Of a DNA stretch of 64,000 nt, positions 38,347 through 48,521 are shown one piece after another (position 1 is the stretch's first letter; the number at the start of each line of letters is the position of its first letter). Source of the stretch: Echinococcus granulosus (lineage: Eukaryota; Platyhelminthes; Cestoda; Cyclophyllidea; Taeniidae); the NCBI RefSeq assembly GCF_000524195.1, contig NW_020170412.1, positions 570,929-634,928 of the forward strand, written 5' to 3'. The notes beneath the pieces are model-generated. The model was not told the origin of the DNA and ran no database searches. It worked only from the letters and a program-made list of their open reading frames with translations. A program made the position numbers and the translations under genes.

Positions 38347-41300
38347 ATGGAAATGAAATGTGCTGCCGACTACCCTGAAGTGGATGTAAACGCACCTACA
38401 TGGATTCGAAAGATGCGCACCGTCTTCCGTCGCTTCGACTCACGCGGTCGTGGCGCTGTTGGTATTGACGAGTTCCTCGACATTGCCACCAACGTCCTCT
38501 CCGAATTTCCAAAGAGTGAGAACTACTTCGGGGACCAGTTGGTGCAGGCTATGATCCATCTCTGGTACGGTGTCATCTGTACCGACGGACCGGAACACCA
38601 ACGCACTGGGATTGTGATGCATGAAAGTGACTTCATCACGGCCATGGGAAAGTGTATTAATGGACTGTTTAAGACTGAGTTCGTGCAGAACATTGTGTCA
38701 CCCCTCTTTGATATGGCTGATGGAGACAAGGATGGATTCATGCAACAGAATGAGATGAGTCAAGTGATTGTCGCTTTCGGAGGGAATCAAAAGGAGGCGG
38801 AACTTTTGTTCCGCATTCTCGATGCAGGCACCAAAAAGGGTGTCACCAAGGGTCAATTTGAGGGCATCCTTGCTGAGTACTTCTTCGATGTGGGCATAAA
38901 AGGCAAGACGGCGAAGCTTTTTGGTGCTCTCATCAACTACAAACGACCTGAAGACTATCCAGAGGTTGAATGCGGCCCAGTGTGGGAGGGAAAGATGAGA
39001 ACCATGTTCCGGAGACTGGACTTACACGGATCGGGCAAGCTGCGTTGTCATGACTTTATTCAAATTGGCAGAGCTCTGGCCCAGCGGAACCACCTGCCAA
39101 AGCACAAGGCGGACAATGTGATGCGTGCCATGCTGGACATCTGGGTGCACTACTTCTCTGTTGACAAAGATGGTAAGAGGACTACCATGACCTCTAAGCA
39201 ACCGAAATAGCTGGGCTGATGTCACTAATGTTGCCTCTTGCGCATCATCACAGATGCTCATTGATATGCTCGCCTGAAACTTACTTTAATACTAGGGGTA
39301 GACCTCTAAAATGGCACTAACCTAGTACAAATCTCCCTGTGGGTGTTAAAGTAGGCTTCGAAATACCGTGTTTTTTATTCTTTGAATCCGATTGATGCCT
39401 TTATTTCGTCAAAGAGAGGTAAGCTTTTGTGTAAACCATTTTCGGTAAACAATGGATGACTTCTTCTTGACGAATCCTACGTGTCTTTCTTCTTTAATCA
39501 AGCCTTTGAAAAAGGAGAAACGGGTTTGTTTGGAAGTAGTTACATGCATGCCTTTGACTCCCTCTCGGTATGTTTGTGGGGATAAACCCTAGCAACTTAT
39601 CAGCATGAAGGATAGCAATACACGGATATTGAACAAAGCATCACAGTCACCCTAGTTTCATATCATTAAAGCGCCACATCGTGAGGAACAAAGTTCCTGC
39701 ATGTAATGCATAAAAAAGGAGAAGGAGGAATCGAGAAGCAATACTGTGATTGCAATGATAAGGTAACATATTTTTGGGCATTTCTTTTGACTTCCAAAAG
39801 CCCCTCCTCTTTATATTCATTTCTGGCGCCTATTTTAGCGTATTCTATGCTGAAGCACGTTTCTGCTCATCACTTTGCACTACCCAAACACCTTCGTGCA
39901 TTGTAGTTAGTCTCTACATCCTCAGAAATCCTAGCACACTTTCCCCAGTTTTCGAAACTCAGGATGAAAAAAAAAAACTAATCCCAGCGTTTTGTCTGCA
40001 AGCACATTCATCTTACATGCCCTCAGCGCACTTATTGGGCTGGTTTCAAAGCACATAATCGACTTGCTTTGTGCACAGAAATTGCATTCGATCTTCCCAT
40101 CCTGCGAAGCACTTGTTTACGTTCAGCCGGTTCTACGGTAATGTGCATTCATGGTTCCATTCTGCTGATGCCCAATCATCATCATTTTTTGGGATAAAGG
40201 AATGTTAATTCTGTCAAATCTTGGTACCTACTTGCGTTTGTCCGTAGATTTGTTCAGTCCTTGCCTATTTTTGACAGTAAAGCTACTGCATTAGGCCCCT
40301 CGCAGTTAAAAAGCATTAATCTCGTGCTAGAAAAATGCGGTCACAGTTTATTTGCCTCGTGATCCCTCTCAATGCCTATTTTTCTATATCATATTTGGTC
40401 AGCAACTTTCCGGGAGAACGGCAGCACGATGGGCTTAAAGCCGCTATTGCAGCTGCTTTCACCACTTGTTTTACTTCTTCAACTAACACTTTCCCCTTCA
40501 CCTATTCGGATTTTAGTGGGCGCTTACTTGTCCTCTGCATCAGCTTATTCAGAGTGGGTAGCCCACCATTGGCTTTTCCACCCTGGGAGCTTATTTTTCC
40601 CGAAAGATTATGCTTATACTTCGTATGTATGAGGACCAGCACAGGGTAATGACTGGAATCGCACAACCAATTTTACTTTGAGGTTTTACTTGCTGTCGTA
40701 TGCCTACTTATTTTAGTTCTTATCGAAGGATTTGTTATGGTTTAGCAAGATCCTTCCGCATGCTCATAAGCTTTTAGTTATTCATCATCCGTCAAGTTTA
40801 CCCAATGGTAACAAGCATGTTACTTACTGAGATTTACTTATCCGTCTTAGTATTTCCTCCCACCCTGCGAAACATTTACCTGAGGTTTACTGGTTCCCCT
40901 TTTGTAGGCGCTCACTTCACAGAGCTCATGGAAAAGGATTTTATCCACAATCTTCGGTCGATGATTAATGGCGAGTTTCGACACGCCATCGACCAGTTCG
41001 GTTGGACGTTCTTCAAAGCCGTTGAGGTTGAAGGCACGGGCTTCATTTCGATGGCGGAGTACCGTAACTTGCAAGAGGCCTGGCGAGTTGGTCGCGCTGA
41101 GGCTGAGGGCATGTTCAAGGTTTGTGATCTACAAGTCAGAGGGCAAGTTAGCAACTGTTAAGACGAGTTCTTAATCGAGCTCTTTTTCGTTGTTCAGGTT
41201 TTGGACACTGATAAAGATGGCAAGATAAGCAGTGATGAATATCTCTCAGCATGGTGTGAATACTTCTTGGGAGAGGATCCGGCCAGTCCTTACAAGACCT

Positions 41301-41350
41301 TCTTCGGTCCAGTAATCTCGCAACACTCACGTAACTCTCTCGCTGAGTAA
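38347..41350 (+). CDS. Double sarcoplasmic calcium-binding protein-like EF-hand protein
   Basis: Three exons, 38347-39172, 40908-41119 and 41198-41350, join in phases 1 and 0 to give 396 residues. The protein is two related halves. Both begin DYPEV(D/E)...P-x-W-x-x-KMRT-x-FRR-x-D-x-x-G-x-G, at residues about 9 and 206, and each continues with a helix ending in M-I-x-LW or M-L-D-IW. Each half is the size of a four-EF-hand sarcoplasmic calcium-binding protein, normally a single 180-200 residue cytosolic calcium buffer in invertebrate muscle and nerve. Only one loop per half is canonical: DGDKDGFMQQNE in the first and DTDKDGKISSDE in the second. The other loops lack coordinating residues (for example DSRGRGAVGIDE). 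The first ATG of the frame was taken as the start; another Met follows two codons later. Intron 1 is long (1.7 kb); intron 2 is 78 nt. Confidence 0.85.
39173..40907 (+). other. Intron 1 of the double SCP-like gene
   Basis: GT at 39173 and AG at 40906-40907 bound a 1.7-kb intron. It holds only short chance frames and AT-rich sequence. It is much longer than most introns in the window. Confidence 0.7.
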
Positions 41351-43739
41351 AGATAGAAGGCACTTGGAGGGCATAAATGTTCACATCCACATACGGTCTT
41401 CATTCCCCACGTTTCTCCTTCGCTCTTGAGTTCTCTTATTCGTGTATTCTTATCGCTCGTTTTTCAAATCCACTTTTTCTGCCTCCATCCCCAACTTTTT
41501 CCTGCCTCCAAGCCGTGTGCGACATTGCAGTTGTGAGACGTTAACCACTGAATGCCCCAAATAGCGAGCTTTGCTTTGATATGTATACAATCGTGGGTAT
41601 ATGTGCATATATATTCACAGAATATATGTCTACTTGTCTGTTAAATCTCTGCTCTCTTTCTCATAGCCTCTAAGGAGTAAATTTCTGCTACTCTTAGCCA
41701 GTGGGTTTATTATTGCATTGCTCTACTGGCACACAAAGCAGTAGGAGTGCCCAATAACTTACCCATTCCGTAAGGCTTTGGTGGGCAAAGAGGTAAGTTG
41801 CCGTTAATCTTCCACCGAGTCTTTTTATTCGTATCGGTGGCGTTTATTAGGTCGGAACGATATGATTCATCAAACCTCTTATCCTCTCATAAAATCTCCA
41901 TAAAACACGAAGACCCTTTTGCGTTGCCTACATGGGCGCACTACCTTAACTGCTGAAGCCCGATGGCAAGAAACGAGCAGTGAATGAGCTGTAAAGTGCG
42001 TCACTGCGGAGAAATCGCCAAAGTAATTAAATGCAGTCGTGTAATTCTACCCGAAGGATCTGTTTCCTTAATAAAAATCCAATACGCTGCATTTAGATTC
42101 CCGGTTGCTTTTCTTTCAAAACCATGATAAACAGTAATGTGAGATGGCTGGGGGCACCTGCAGCCCCTGAAAAATGTTCCTGTTCGATTTTTTGGAAGTT
42201 CCGGTTGTTATCAAATAATCCCCGAATATTTCAGAGGGTAGTGCTCTCGCTCCGATTCGCCTGATTCGTCCCTATCAGCCGGGCAGAGTGGTACTCTAAG
42301 TGTACTTCTAAGTACTCGAAGGTCAAGGTCAGTCAGATTGATGAAACCGCTGACACACATAGACGCATTGTTACTCTCAGGCAGTCTCCGCTCTCTAACC
42401 ACCAGGCTCCTACGCATTGACTGCACCCTCTTTGCCGCCTCGGTACGTCGGCGATGGAGGCATCTACTCCAGGCTCTTTATCCTCTCGGATCAGGACAGT
42501 TGTGGGTGTTTCCTATCCCTCCACTAGAGTGCAGGACTTCCCTAACTAATCTGCAACTCAAAAGTATTTGTGACGTCTGGAACTGGGTTGGTGCAGTGAT
42601 CTTGTTATCGCCTTAACCGTTGGATTTACACCTTAATCTCGAAGTGATTTTCCAGGACATTTTGCATAACCTTTCTTTCGCGTGGAAAGAGTTGGGCTCT
42701 TCAAACCTCTTTCCCAAAGAAGGCAATTAAGCCAGTCTCCAAACATGAATTTCTCCCTTCGAGTCCCTTGCGGACTTTGAGGCGGGTGCTCTTTAAAGAC
42801 GTTCAGAGTTGACCACAAAGTTCATGGGGCCTATTGATGCAGCCCCTGGAAATGAACCACTCCTGTATGCAGGCGATCGCTGTCGGTGAGGTGCTCTTTA
42901 TTGTTCTCTGCCGCTTTCAGGTTAAGTCTAAAACCCAGACAAAAGGGCTGCTTGAATCAAATGAATGTCAAATGAGGTTTTCCGCTTCAAGACGTAGAAT
43001 TTGGCTCCAAATCCACAGGGACTGCTTGCCAAATTTTGAAAGCACCCAAAGCCGAGCGTCATATCCAGGAAAGAATGCACAAAGAATCCCGCCTCATTCT
43101 ATTGTGAGTGGTGACAAGCTTGTGAATGGTTAACCATCTACACACCCGGTTCTGCGATTCCCCCTCAGTGTGTTTCAGCATCTCAGTTTAATTTGCTTCT
43201 TTTCACTTCTCCTTTTCGCGGTTGAGACCGATGTGGCTGTTCCATGTGAACCGCGTGCGACGCCACTTTTTTTCACACATTTTTGCAGAAAAACTCCCCA
43301 AATAGTCATTTGAGGATGTGTTTTGATTGCGTGCAGTTTTAAGAACCTGGAATGCAGCTGATGGGAAAAATTGGTCCTTCTGATATGGAGACGGCAACAA
43401 TAAAGGCGATTTGATGTTCAAGATGGGAAGAAATTTGCATTCCCGGTTATATATGTGGCGCTTCGAGTCCTTTCTTAGAATGAAAGAAGGTGTAGTACTT
43501 GGACAGAAAAACATTATTGCCGAACTACAGAGGGGACGGGGCTGCTGAAATGGTCCAAAGGCCATTCCACCTAGCGGGAGATCGAAAGGCTTAACCTTAA
43601 GTGCTCACGAAACCTAAAGGAGGAGTCAAATAGTCGAAGTACTACACAGTTCCCTTCTCCTTTCAATCGCCATCATCCGCCCTCCCGTTGATCACCTTCC
43701 TGCGTTGACCGTTGCAATGTAGTCAGTGCTGTCAGAAAA
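41351..43739. other. Intergenic region downstream of the calcium-binding protein gene
   Basis: The 3' UTR of the upstream gene must lie here; the first clear AATAAA is near 42072, so a long UTR is possible. Open frames at 42.2-42.6 kb overlap on both strands and show no motif. Part of 43.53-43.6 kb (GGCCATTCCACCTAGCGGGA) resembles a repeat fragment at 35.72 kb. Confidence 0.4.
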
Positions 43740-44110
43740 CTACCTACGAATTAATCGCGTCAGTCACCGAGGTTTCATGCACCGGAGACGATATTTGACA
43801 CCGACGCAGTTCCCAGGCAAGACGATACTCCAGATCCAGTGAAATTGCCAAGAGGGATCAGTGAAGTTGGGGCCTAATATCATCTCTGATGCACGAAACC
43901 TTGGTGACTGACACAAGGAGTTGATCAAGGGGAGGGCGGAGGATAACGATTGAAAGGTGAAAGGAGGTGCACAGTGCTTTGACTATTTGGCTCCTCCTTT
44001 AGATTTTGCAAGCACTTAAGGCTCCGATTTTGACCTCCCTCTAGGTGTAATGGCTACCAAACCATTCAAACAGCCCCTAGCCATTCTGTAGTTCGGCAAT
44101 GTATTTTTTG
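43740..44110 (+). repeat. Dispersed repeat family, copy B
   Basis: It carries GACGCAGTTCCCAGGCAAGA, TACTCCAGATCCAGTGAAAT, GCCAAGAGGGATCAGTGAAG, then TTTGACTATTTGGCTCC and CACTTAAGGCTCCG, in the same order as copies at 27.2 and 53.8 kb. CAGTCACCGAGGTTTCATGC near 43770 is followed in inverted form by GATGCACGAAACCTTGGTGA near 43892, an inverted repeat inside the copy. Confidence 0.7.
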
Positions 44111-44114
44111 TCAG

Positions 44115-44600
44115 AAAACTATTCACAGACCAATCGCTTCAGTCACCGGGGTTTCGTGCATTGGAGATGCGGGTTGACCCCAACATCACTGATTCCTCTT
44201 GGCGATTTCACTGGGTCTGGAGTATTGTCTTGTCTGGGAACTGGTTCGGGGTAAAGGAGGAATGTGCTGGCCGCCTCGCGTGTCCATCGCTAGTCGTACG
44301 GACACTGACCTAATAGCGGAACCAATCAACAGAGGAAAAGTTTAGGGTGCATTCGTGGGGATAAGGCTTCACGTCTGTTCCTTCTTGCCACTTCGATCTC
44401 ACCTCATTGCTACCCAGCCATGCTTGTCTAACTGGGTTCTACCCCGCTGCGAGAGAGGTGGAGGAGGTGTTGCGGGTAGCGTTGACAGCCCCGTAACGAA
44501 CTCTTACAGATGGTTCGCTGCTGGTGATGCTTCAGTTGGTACTAGCACTCCGGCAGAATACGGAATTACGATCTTTACCGAGAGTAGACTTCATGTCAAA
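44115..44600 (-). repeat. Dispersed repeat family, copy C (inverted)
   Basis: The reverse complement of copies B and D. It contains CTCTTGGCGATTTCACTGGG and TCTGGAGTATTGTCTTGTCT (complement of the core), CGTGTCCATCGCTAGTCGTA, and GAGAGAGGTGGAGGAGGTGT. The last two are the complements of blocks at 46.26 and 46.1 kb. It lies head to head with copy B. Confidence 0.7.
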
Positions 44601-44935
44601 CCCTCCTGTTTGGTGGCTGTCACAGATTCGTTCCTCTGTAGCCTATGATACTCTTTAACGGTAAGATTCAGCTTTTGGGAGTAAAGAGCAGAGTAGCTGG
44701 TACCAAATTAGCGCTTCCAGCCTTCTCTTAGGTCGAATAGCCGCTGGCTTGCCCCTGAGGCATATCACCGGGCAGACAATGGTGGAGTCGAAATGGGGAC
44801 ATTGAAAACTTCTCTTGACTCTCTAATACAAAACTCAGTTTAGTCTCAACAGGGTTACACAAATTTAGATAAACCCGATTAATGTAAAACAAGCACCAAT
44901 CAGATCATAGTAGTTTGTGTTCTCCTGCTGTGGAC

Positions 44936-45555
44936 CTGAAAATACTGGCTGGATCGCTTTTCCACCTTCCGCGACTTGACATCCACGTTGGTGACCAGGA
45001 GCTCTCCCTCTCCCCCTACCATATGTGTCATCAGTAACTCAACCGCGCCCTTCGGCACAAATAAAGCCATTCCAGCTGTTGTGAATGCCTTCAATTCGCG
45101 CTGGCGCCAAAGTCCTCCCTGAGGGTGTTGTAAACTGCGCCGTTCCAACCACAGAGCCGCTTTGCGTGTTCAATAGGGCGAGCGGATTGTCAACGGAAAA
45201 GCCACGAACAGAACGCTGGGCCTCCGAGATGAAAACCCAAGCCGCGAAAGGAGGAGAGCCTGACTTGTAAAATGTAAAACTGGGAATGTTATTGTCGCAT
45301 TTCGCTGTTGACTAATTTTACCGTCAGGGCGCCTGCCATTTGGAATGCTGACTGAGTTTCCTCTTCCGCCGTATTCCAAGCAAGAGTTCCCCACTTCAGA
45401 GACTTAAAGTACTTAAACTCCTCAAACACTAACGAATAAGCTAGACAAATAGCGTCTAAGGACAAAAATTGCGTGGAAAAGGAACAGATTTGACATTTAG
45501 ATAACTGTAAGCCCCACCAAAGGAGCAAACACAGCCAGTTTGAAGGACGTGACAT
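44936..45555 (-). CDS. Hypothetical secreted or membrane protein, partial exon chain
   Basis: Three minus-strand exons, 45322-45555, 45153-45263 and 44936-45118, lengths 234, 111 and 183, join in phase 0 with GT-AG introns of 58 and 34 nt. They give about 176 residues. The start region (NWLCLLLWWGLQLSKC) looks like a signal peptide. The rest (WGTLAWNTAEEETQSAFQMA, FAAWVFISEAQRSVRGFSVD, TTAGMALFVPKGAVELLMTH, GELLVTNVDVKSRKVEKRSS) has alternating hydrophobic strands, like an extracellular beta-sandwich. I do not recognise the family. Without the second splice the frame stops near 45.04 kb, so the 34-nt intron is an inference. Later exons were not found; to the left lies repeat copy C. Confidence 0.4.
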
Positions 45556-45889
45556 TTTCAACTAGTATAGCCGTCTTCCCGACTGGAATAGCTGTTAAAA
45601 AAGATAGCCTTTCTACCCATTTTCTGATTATTTTGAAGAAGCGCATTCTGGACGACACATTTGTAACAAGTTCTTCGCCATTTCTTTCCCTAAATTACTG
45701 TGAATATGAATAGCACACTATGTAATTTCACTGGGTGACATGGCCTCCGGGCGAAGCCAGAAGCTCCAAAGAGCCTTCCTGTACACCGACAACACACTTT
45801 TCGGACTCAGAATTGTCTCATTTCATTGTCAGATGTGTCTCAGGCGCCACCTTGATGGCAGTGGCGAGCGAAAACGATTCTGAAGGACA

Positions 45890-46335
45890 ACTTCTCTGAC
45901 TTCTATACCTCAATGCCAAACTCTAATGTGACGGAAGGAGGGTACCTGGTATGGATGGGAGAATCTGTGATGAACCCCAGCGGAAGAGCTGAAAGTGACG
46001 TCTACCCTCGGCAACTACTCTAGTCCTGTGTTTTGCCAGAATGCTAGTAACGAAGCTGTCAACGCTACCCGCATGAAGATGTCAATGAAGTGAACACGCA
46101 ACACCTCCTCCACCTCTCTCGCAGCCGGATAGAACCCAGATAGACAAGTATAGCTGGACGGAAATGAGGTGAGATCAAGGAGACATGAAAGAATAGACGC
46201 AAATAGACTCAAAGCTCCTCCTGTGTTGATTGGTTCCGCTATGAGGTCAGTGTTTATACGACTAGCGATGGACGTACGAGATGTCCAGGGTAACCCTCCT
46301 TCCCCCAATACAATTCCCTAACTGGGCAAAATTCC
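45890..46335 (+). repeat. Dispersed repeat family, copy D (5' part)
   Basis: It includes CGGAAGAGCTGAAAGTGACG, AAGATGTCAATGAAGTGAAC, ACCTCCTCCACCTCTCTCGC, AACCCAGATAGACAAGTATA and CGACTAGCGATGGACGTACG. The same blocks in the same order and at similar spacing are in 53.5-53.83 kb, and in complement in copy C. It is cut off near the start of the core that follows in copies A, B and E. Confidence 0.7.
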
Positions 46336-46915
46336 TGACCCAGTGGAATAAGCAGGAGATATCGAATATCTTCCACGTTCGTGGGGTGTTTTCCAACAGC
46401 TCCGGCTGCATTACGATGGTCGATGAGGGAGGTTGATCAAGAGGAGTGCCAGAGACGACATTTTTGACATCGGAGCGCAGATAGAGAGTGATATATCTCA
46501 AATGGAGTCAAATGGCTTTTCCCTCACCTCACAAGAGTTTGATCGGTCAGGCAACCAAAATAGTCGGCAATAAACGATTGACCTGTTTTGGCAAAGAATT
46601 CTGATGAGGGTCAGCATCGGATGCACCCCTTAGATGAATAATATCGCTTTTGCAACCATTCCTGGACCCCTCTATGTTCCCACCTTTGTTTCAAGGACTT
46701 TACCCCAAACACCTTCCCTTATATCTCGCAAGTGCGAAGTCTACAATCACGTACAACCTCTTCCATGTCATGACGCCCATGAAGAAAGATATTTGCCGAA
46801 ATTACCGATCTTTCACCTAACTCGAGCTCTTTCATTTAAGGCATAAAATGCATCCAGTTTTTTTCCTTTTAGACCTGTTACAACTGGTCTAATATTGCTG
46901 GGCTGTTAACTGCAC
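46336..46915. other. Intergenic, nothing firm
   Basis: A minus-strand open stretch at 46.32-46.50 kb (without an in-frame ATG at its start) reads like protein (TPLDQPPSSTIVMQPELLEN) but has no partner exon or known motif. The rest shows nothing. Confidence 0.3.
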
Positions 46916-47275
46916 GGATTATACTACTACCTCCCACATCAGCGACCAAGTCAGCCATTCGCCATTTGCCTTTCGTCAGAAGGTCAGCTCGGGTTGCCTA
47001 TGTAACTTGCTAACATGCCTCCCAAAAATAAACTTTATCAGCATTAGTCATTCAAATCACAGCATTGCTGGAACTTTTACTGCATAGCTTGTACCACTAC
47101 CTCACGTATCAGCGACCAATGCAGCTGTTCCAGTAGGGGTGGATCATACTACTGACTCCTACATCAGCGACCAAGCCATCTGTTCAGTCAGGTCAGCCCG
47201 GGTTATCCAGCTGAATTGCTAAAAGCTACCAAAGGCGAGCTGTATCAGCATTTAACAGTCAAAACATGCCATTTT
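46916..47275 (+). repeat. Local tandem repeat, about 230-bp period with a partial middle unit
   Basis: ATACTACTACCTCCCACATC AGCGACCAAG (about 46920), TACCACTACCTCACGTATCA GCGACCAA (about 47092) and ATACTACTGACTCCTACATC AGCGACCAAG (about 47149) are three copies of one block. After the first and third come GTCAGCTCGGGTTG / GTCAGCCCGGGTTA and then TTTATCAGCATT / TGTATCAGCATT. So this is a tandem duplication with a partial third unit between. Confidence 0.65.
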
Positions 47276-47699
47276 TTTTCTTTTTTCGCCTAAAATAACC
47301 ACCTGCGTGTTGTCGTCGTGGCTTCACGGTGGTTAATCCAAGGAAGGCTGTCGTGATTGAAAAGTCTTCCCCAAATAGAATGAGGATTTGGAAGGCTGAC
47401 AACCCACTTTCTTGTTGATTCATGAAATTCATACAATCTGGATGTTACTTACACCTCACCGTTCCCCAAGCCTCAGTCATAAAAGCTCAATATCCGTTAC
47501 AGACCGTAGAAGGGCTTGCGATTCCAGCCGACTGCTTCCGATCGGCGCGGTTCTCCGATTACACCTTTACTAAGTGTCACCAGTTCCTCCGCGCGGAAAC
47601 CAAAGAAGCATTTCACAATTCCGTTTGAGAAAAAGTGTTTGTACATTATCACGAAGGAATCGCATGACACAGTCTGGAAGGTGGTCTCGTTATCAATGC

Positions 47700-47910
47700 A
47701 TAAGTCTACGACTAAGCAGTGGAAAAAGCTTTGAAGCGCAGGAAGGACGACGACACTTAAAAGAGGAGAGGAAGGCCATATAATGCTTTGATTGCTTATT
47801 TACCTCTACCGTTTTGGTTACGCGGACCCTTAAGGTTCCACAGTTGTACCTCCCCTGGGCGACACGGCCCCCCGGCCCTTCTGCACGTCAGACGCGACGC
47901 TGGCAGAGGG
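47700..47910 (+). repeat. Dispersed repeat family, 3' fragment
   Basis: It contains GACGACGACACTTAAAAGAG, ATGCTTTGATTGCTTATTTA, CTTAAGGTTCCACAGTTGTA and CGACACGGCCCCCCGGCCC. This agrees with the 3' half of copy E at 53.98-54.13 kb and with 17.41-17.5 kb. Confidence 0.6.
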
Positions 47911-48521
47911 AGCTTGTCATTAAATGCGATTCATTGGCTGAGCTTGGGGTAGTAACAGACCCATCTAAAACCGATAGCAAAATCCTAGTAATATCACGAG
48001 ACGAACTGATGAAGCATGAATGAAGGTTTTTGAGGGACTACTCTACCCCAACCTTCCCATGGGGGAGGGGGGGGGGAGAACTTATCTCTCCTCCACCAGT
48101 AAAAACATCTTTGACTTGCTCGAGCAGTGGTTGTCTGAGTTGCCTCCCTGTCGGCAAGAGGAGATCACACGAATGGATGGACTCAAAAAGTGACCATAAC
48201 CCTGAGCATCTCCTATTACCAGCTCCCCTACGGGGAAAGTATAAGTTACCACCAAGTGTTCGAAGAAATTCCAAAGAATTCATTGTTACGGACACAGGAA
48301 AGTGTGCATTTAGGGAGGTCTTACCTCAACTCACTAACGTGACAACCACCGGAGTGATTACACACACAGAGGAAGAGACAGGGGGAAGGAGAAGGTAACG
48401 GGGAGTACGATCCCAATTCGAATGCGTAGCGGTGAATGCTGTGGTGGGTGAGTACCTATATACATGTAGAAAAAAGGAGTACCAGGAGGCTTTGGGGGGA
48501 GGGGGGCGGTGGAGGTATCAC

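Noticed and set aside
42211..42616. Overlapping frames at 42.2-42.6 kb
   Set aside because: Antisense to each other; no recognisable domain, no partner exon.
44355..44648. 97-codon plus-strand frame
   Set aside because: Lies across dispersed repeat copy C and is not open in the other copies.
46262..46501. Minus-strand frame with a Pro/Ser-rich peptide
   Set aside because: No ATG at its start, partly overlaps a repeat copy, no supporting exon.
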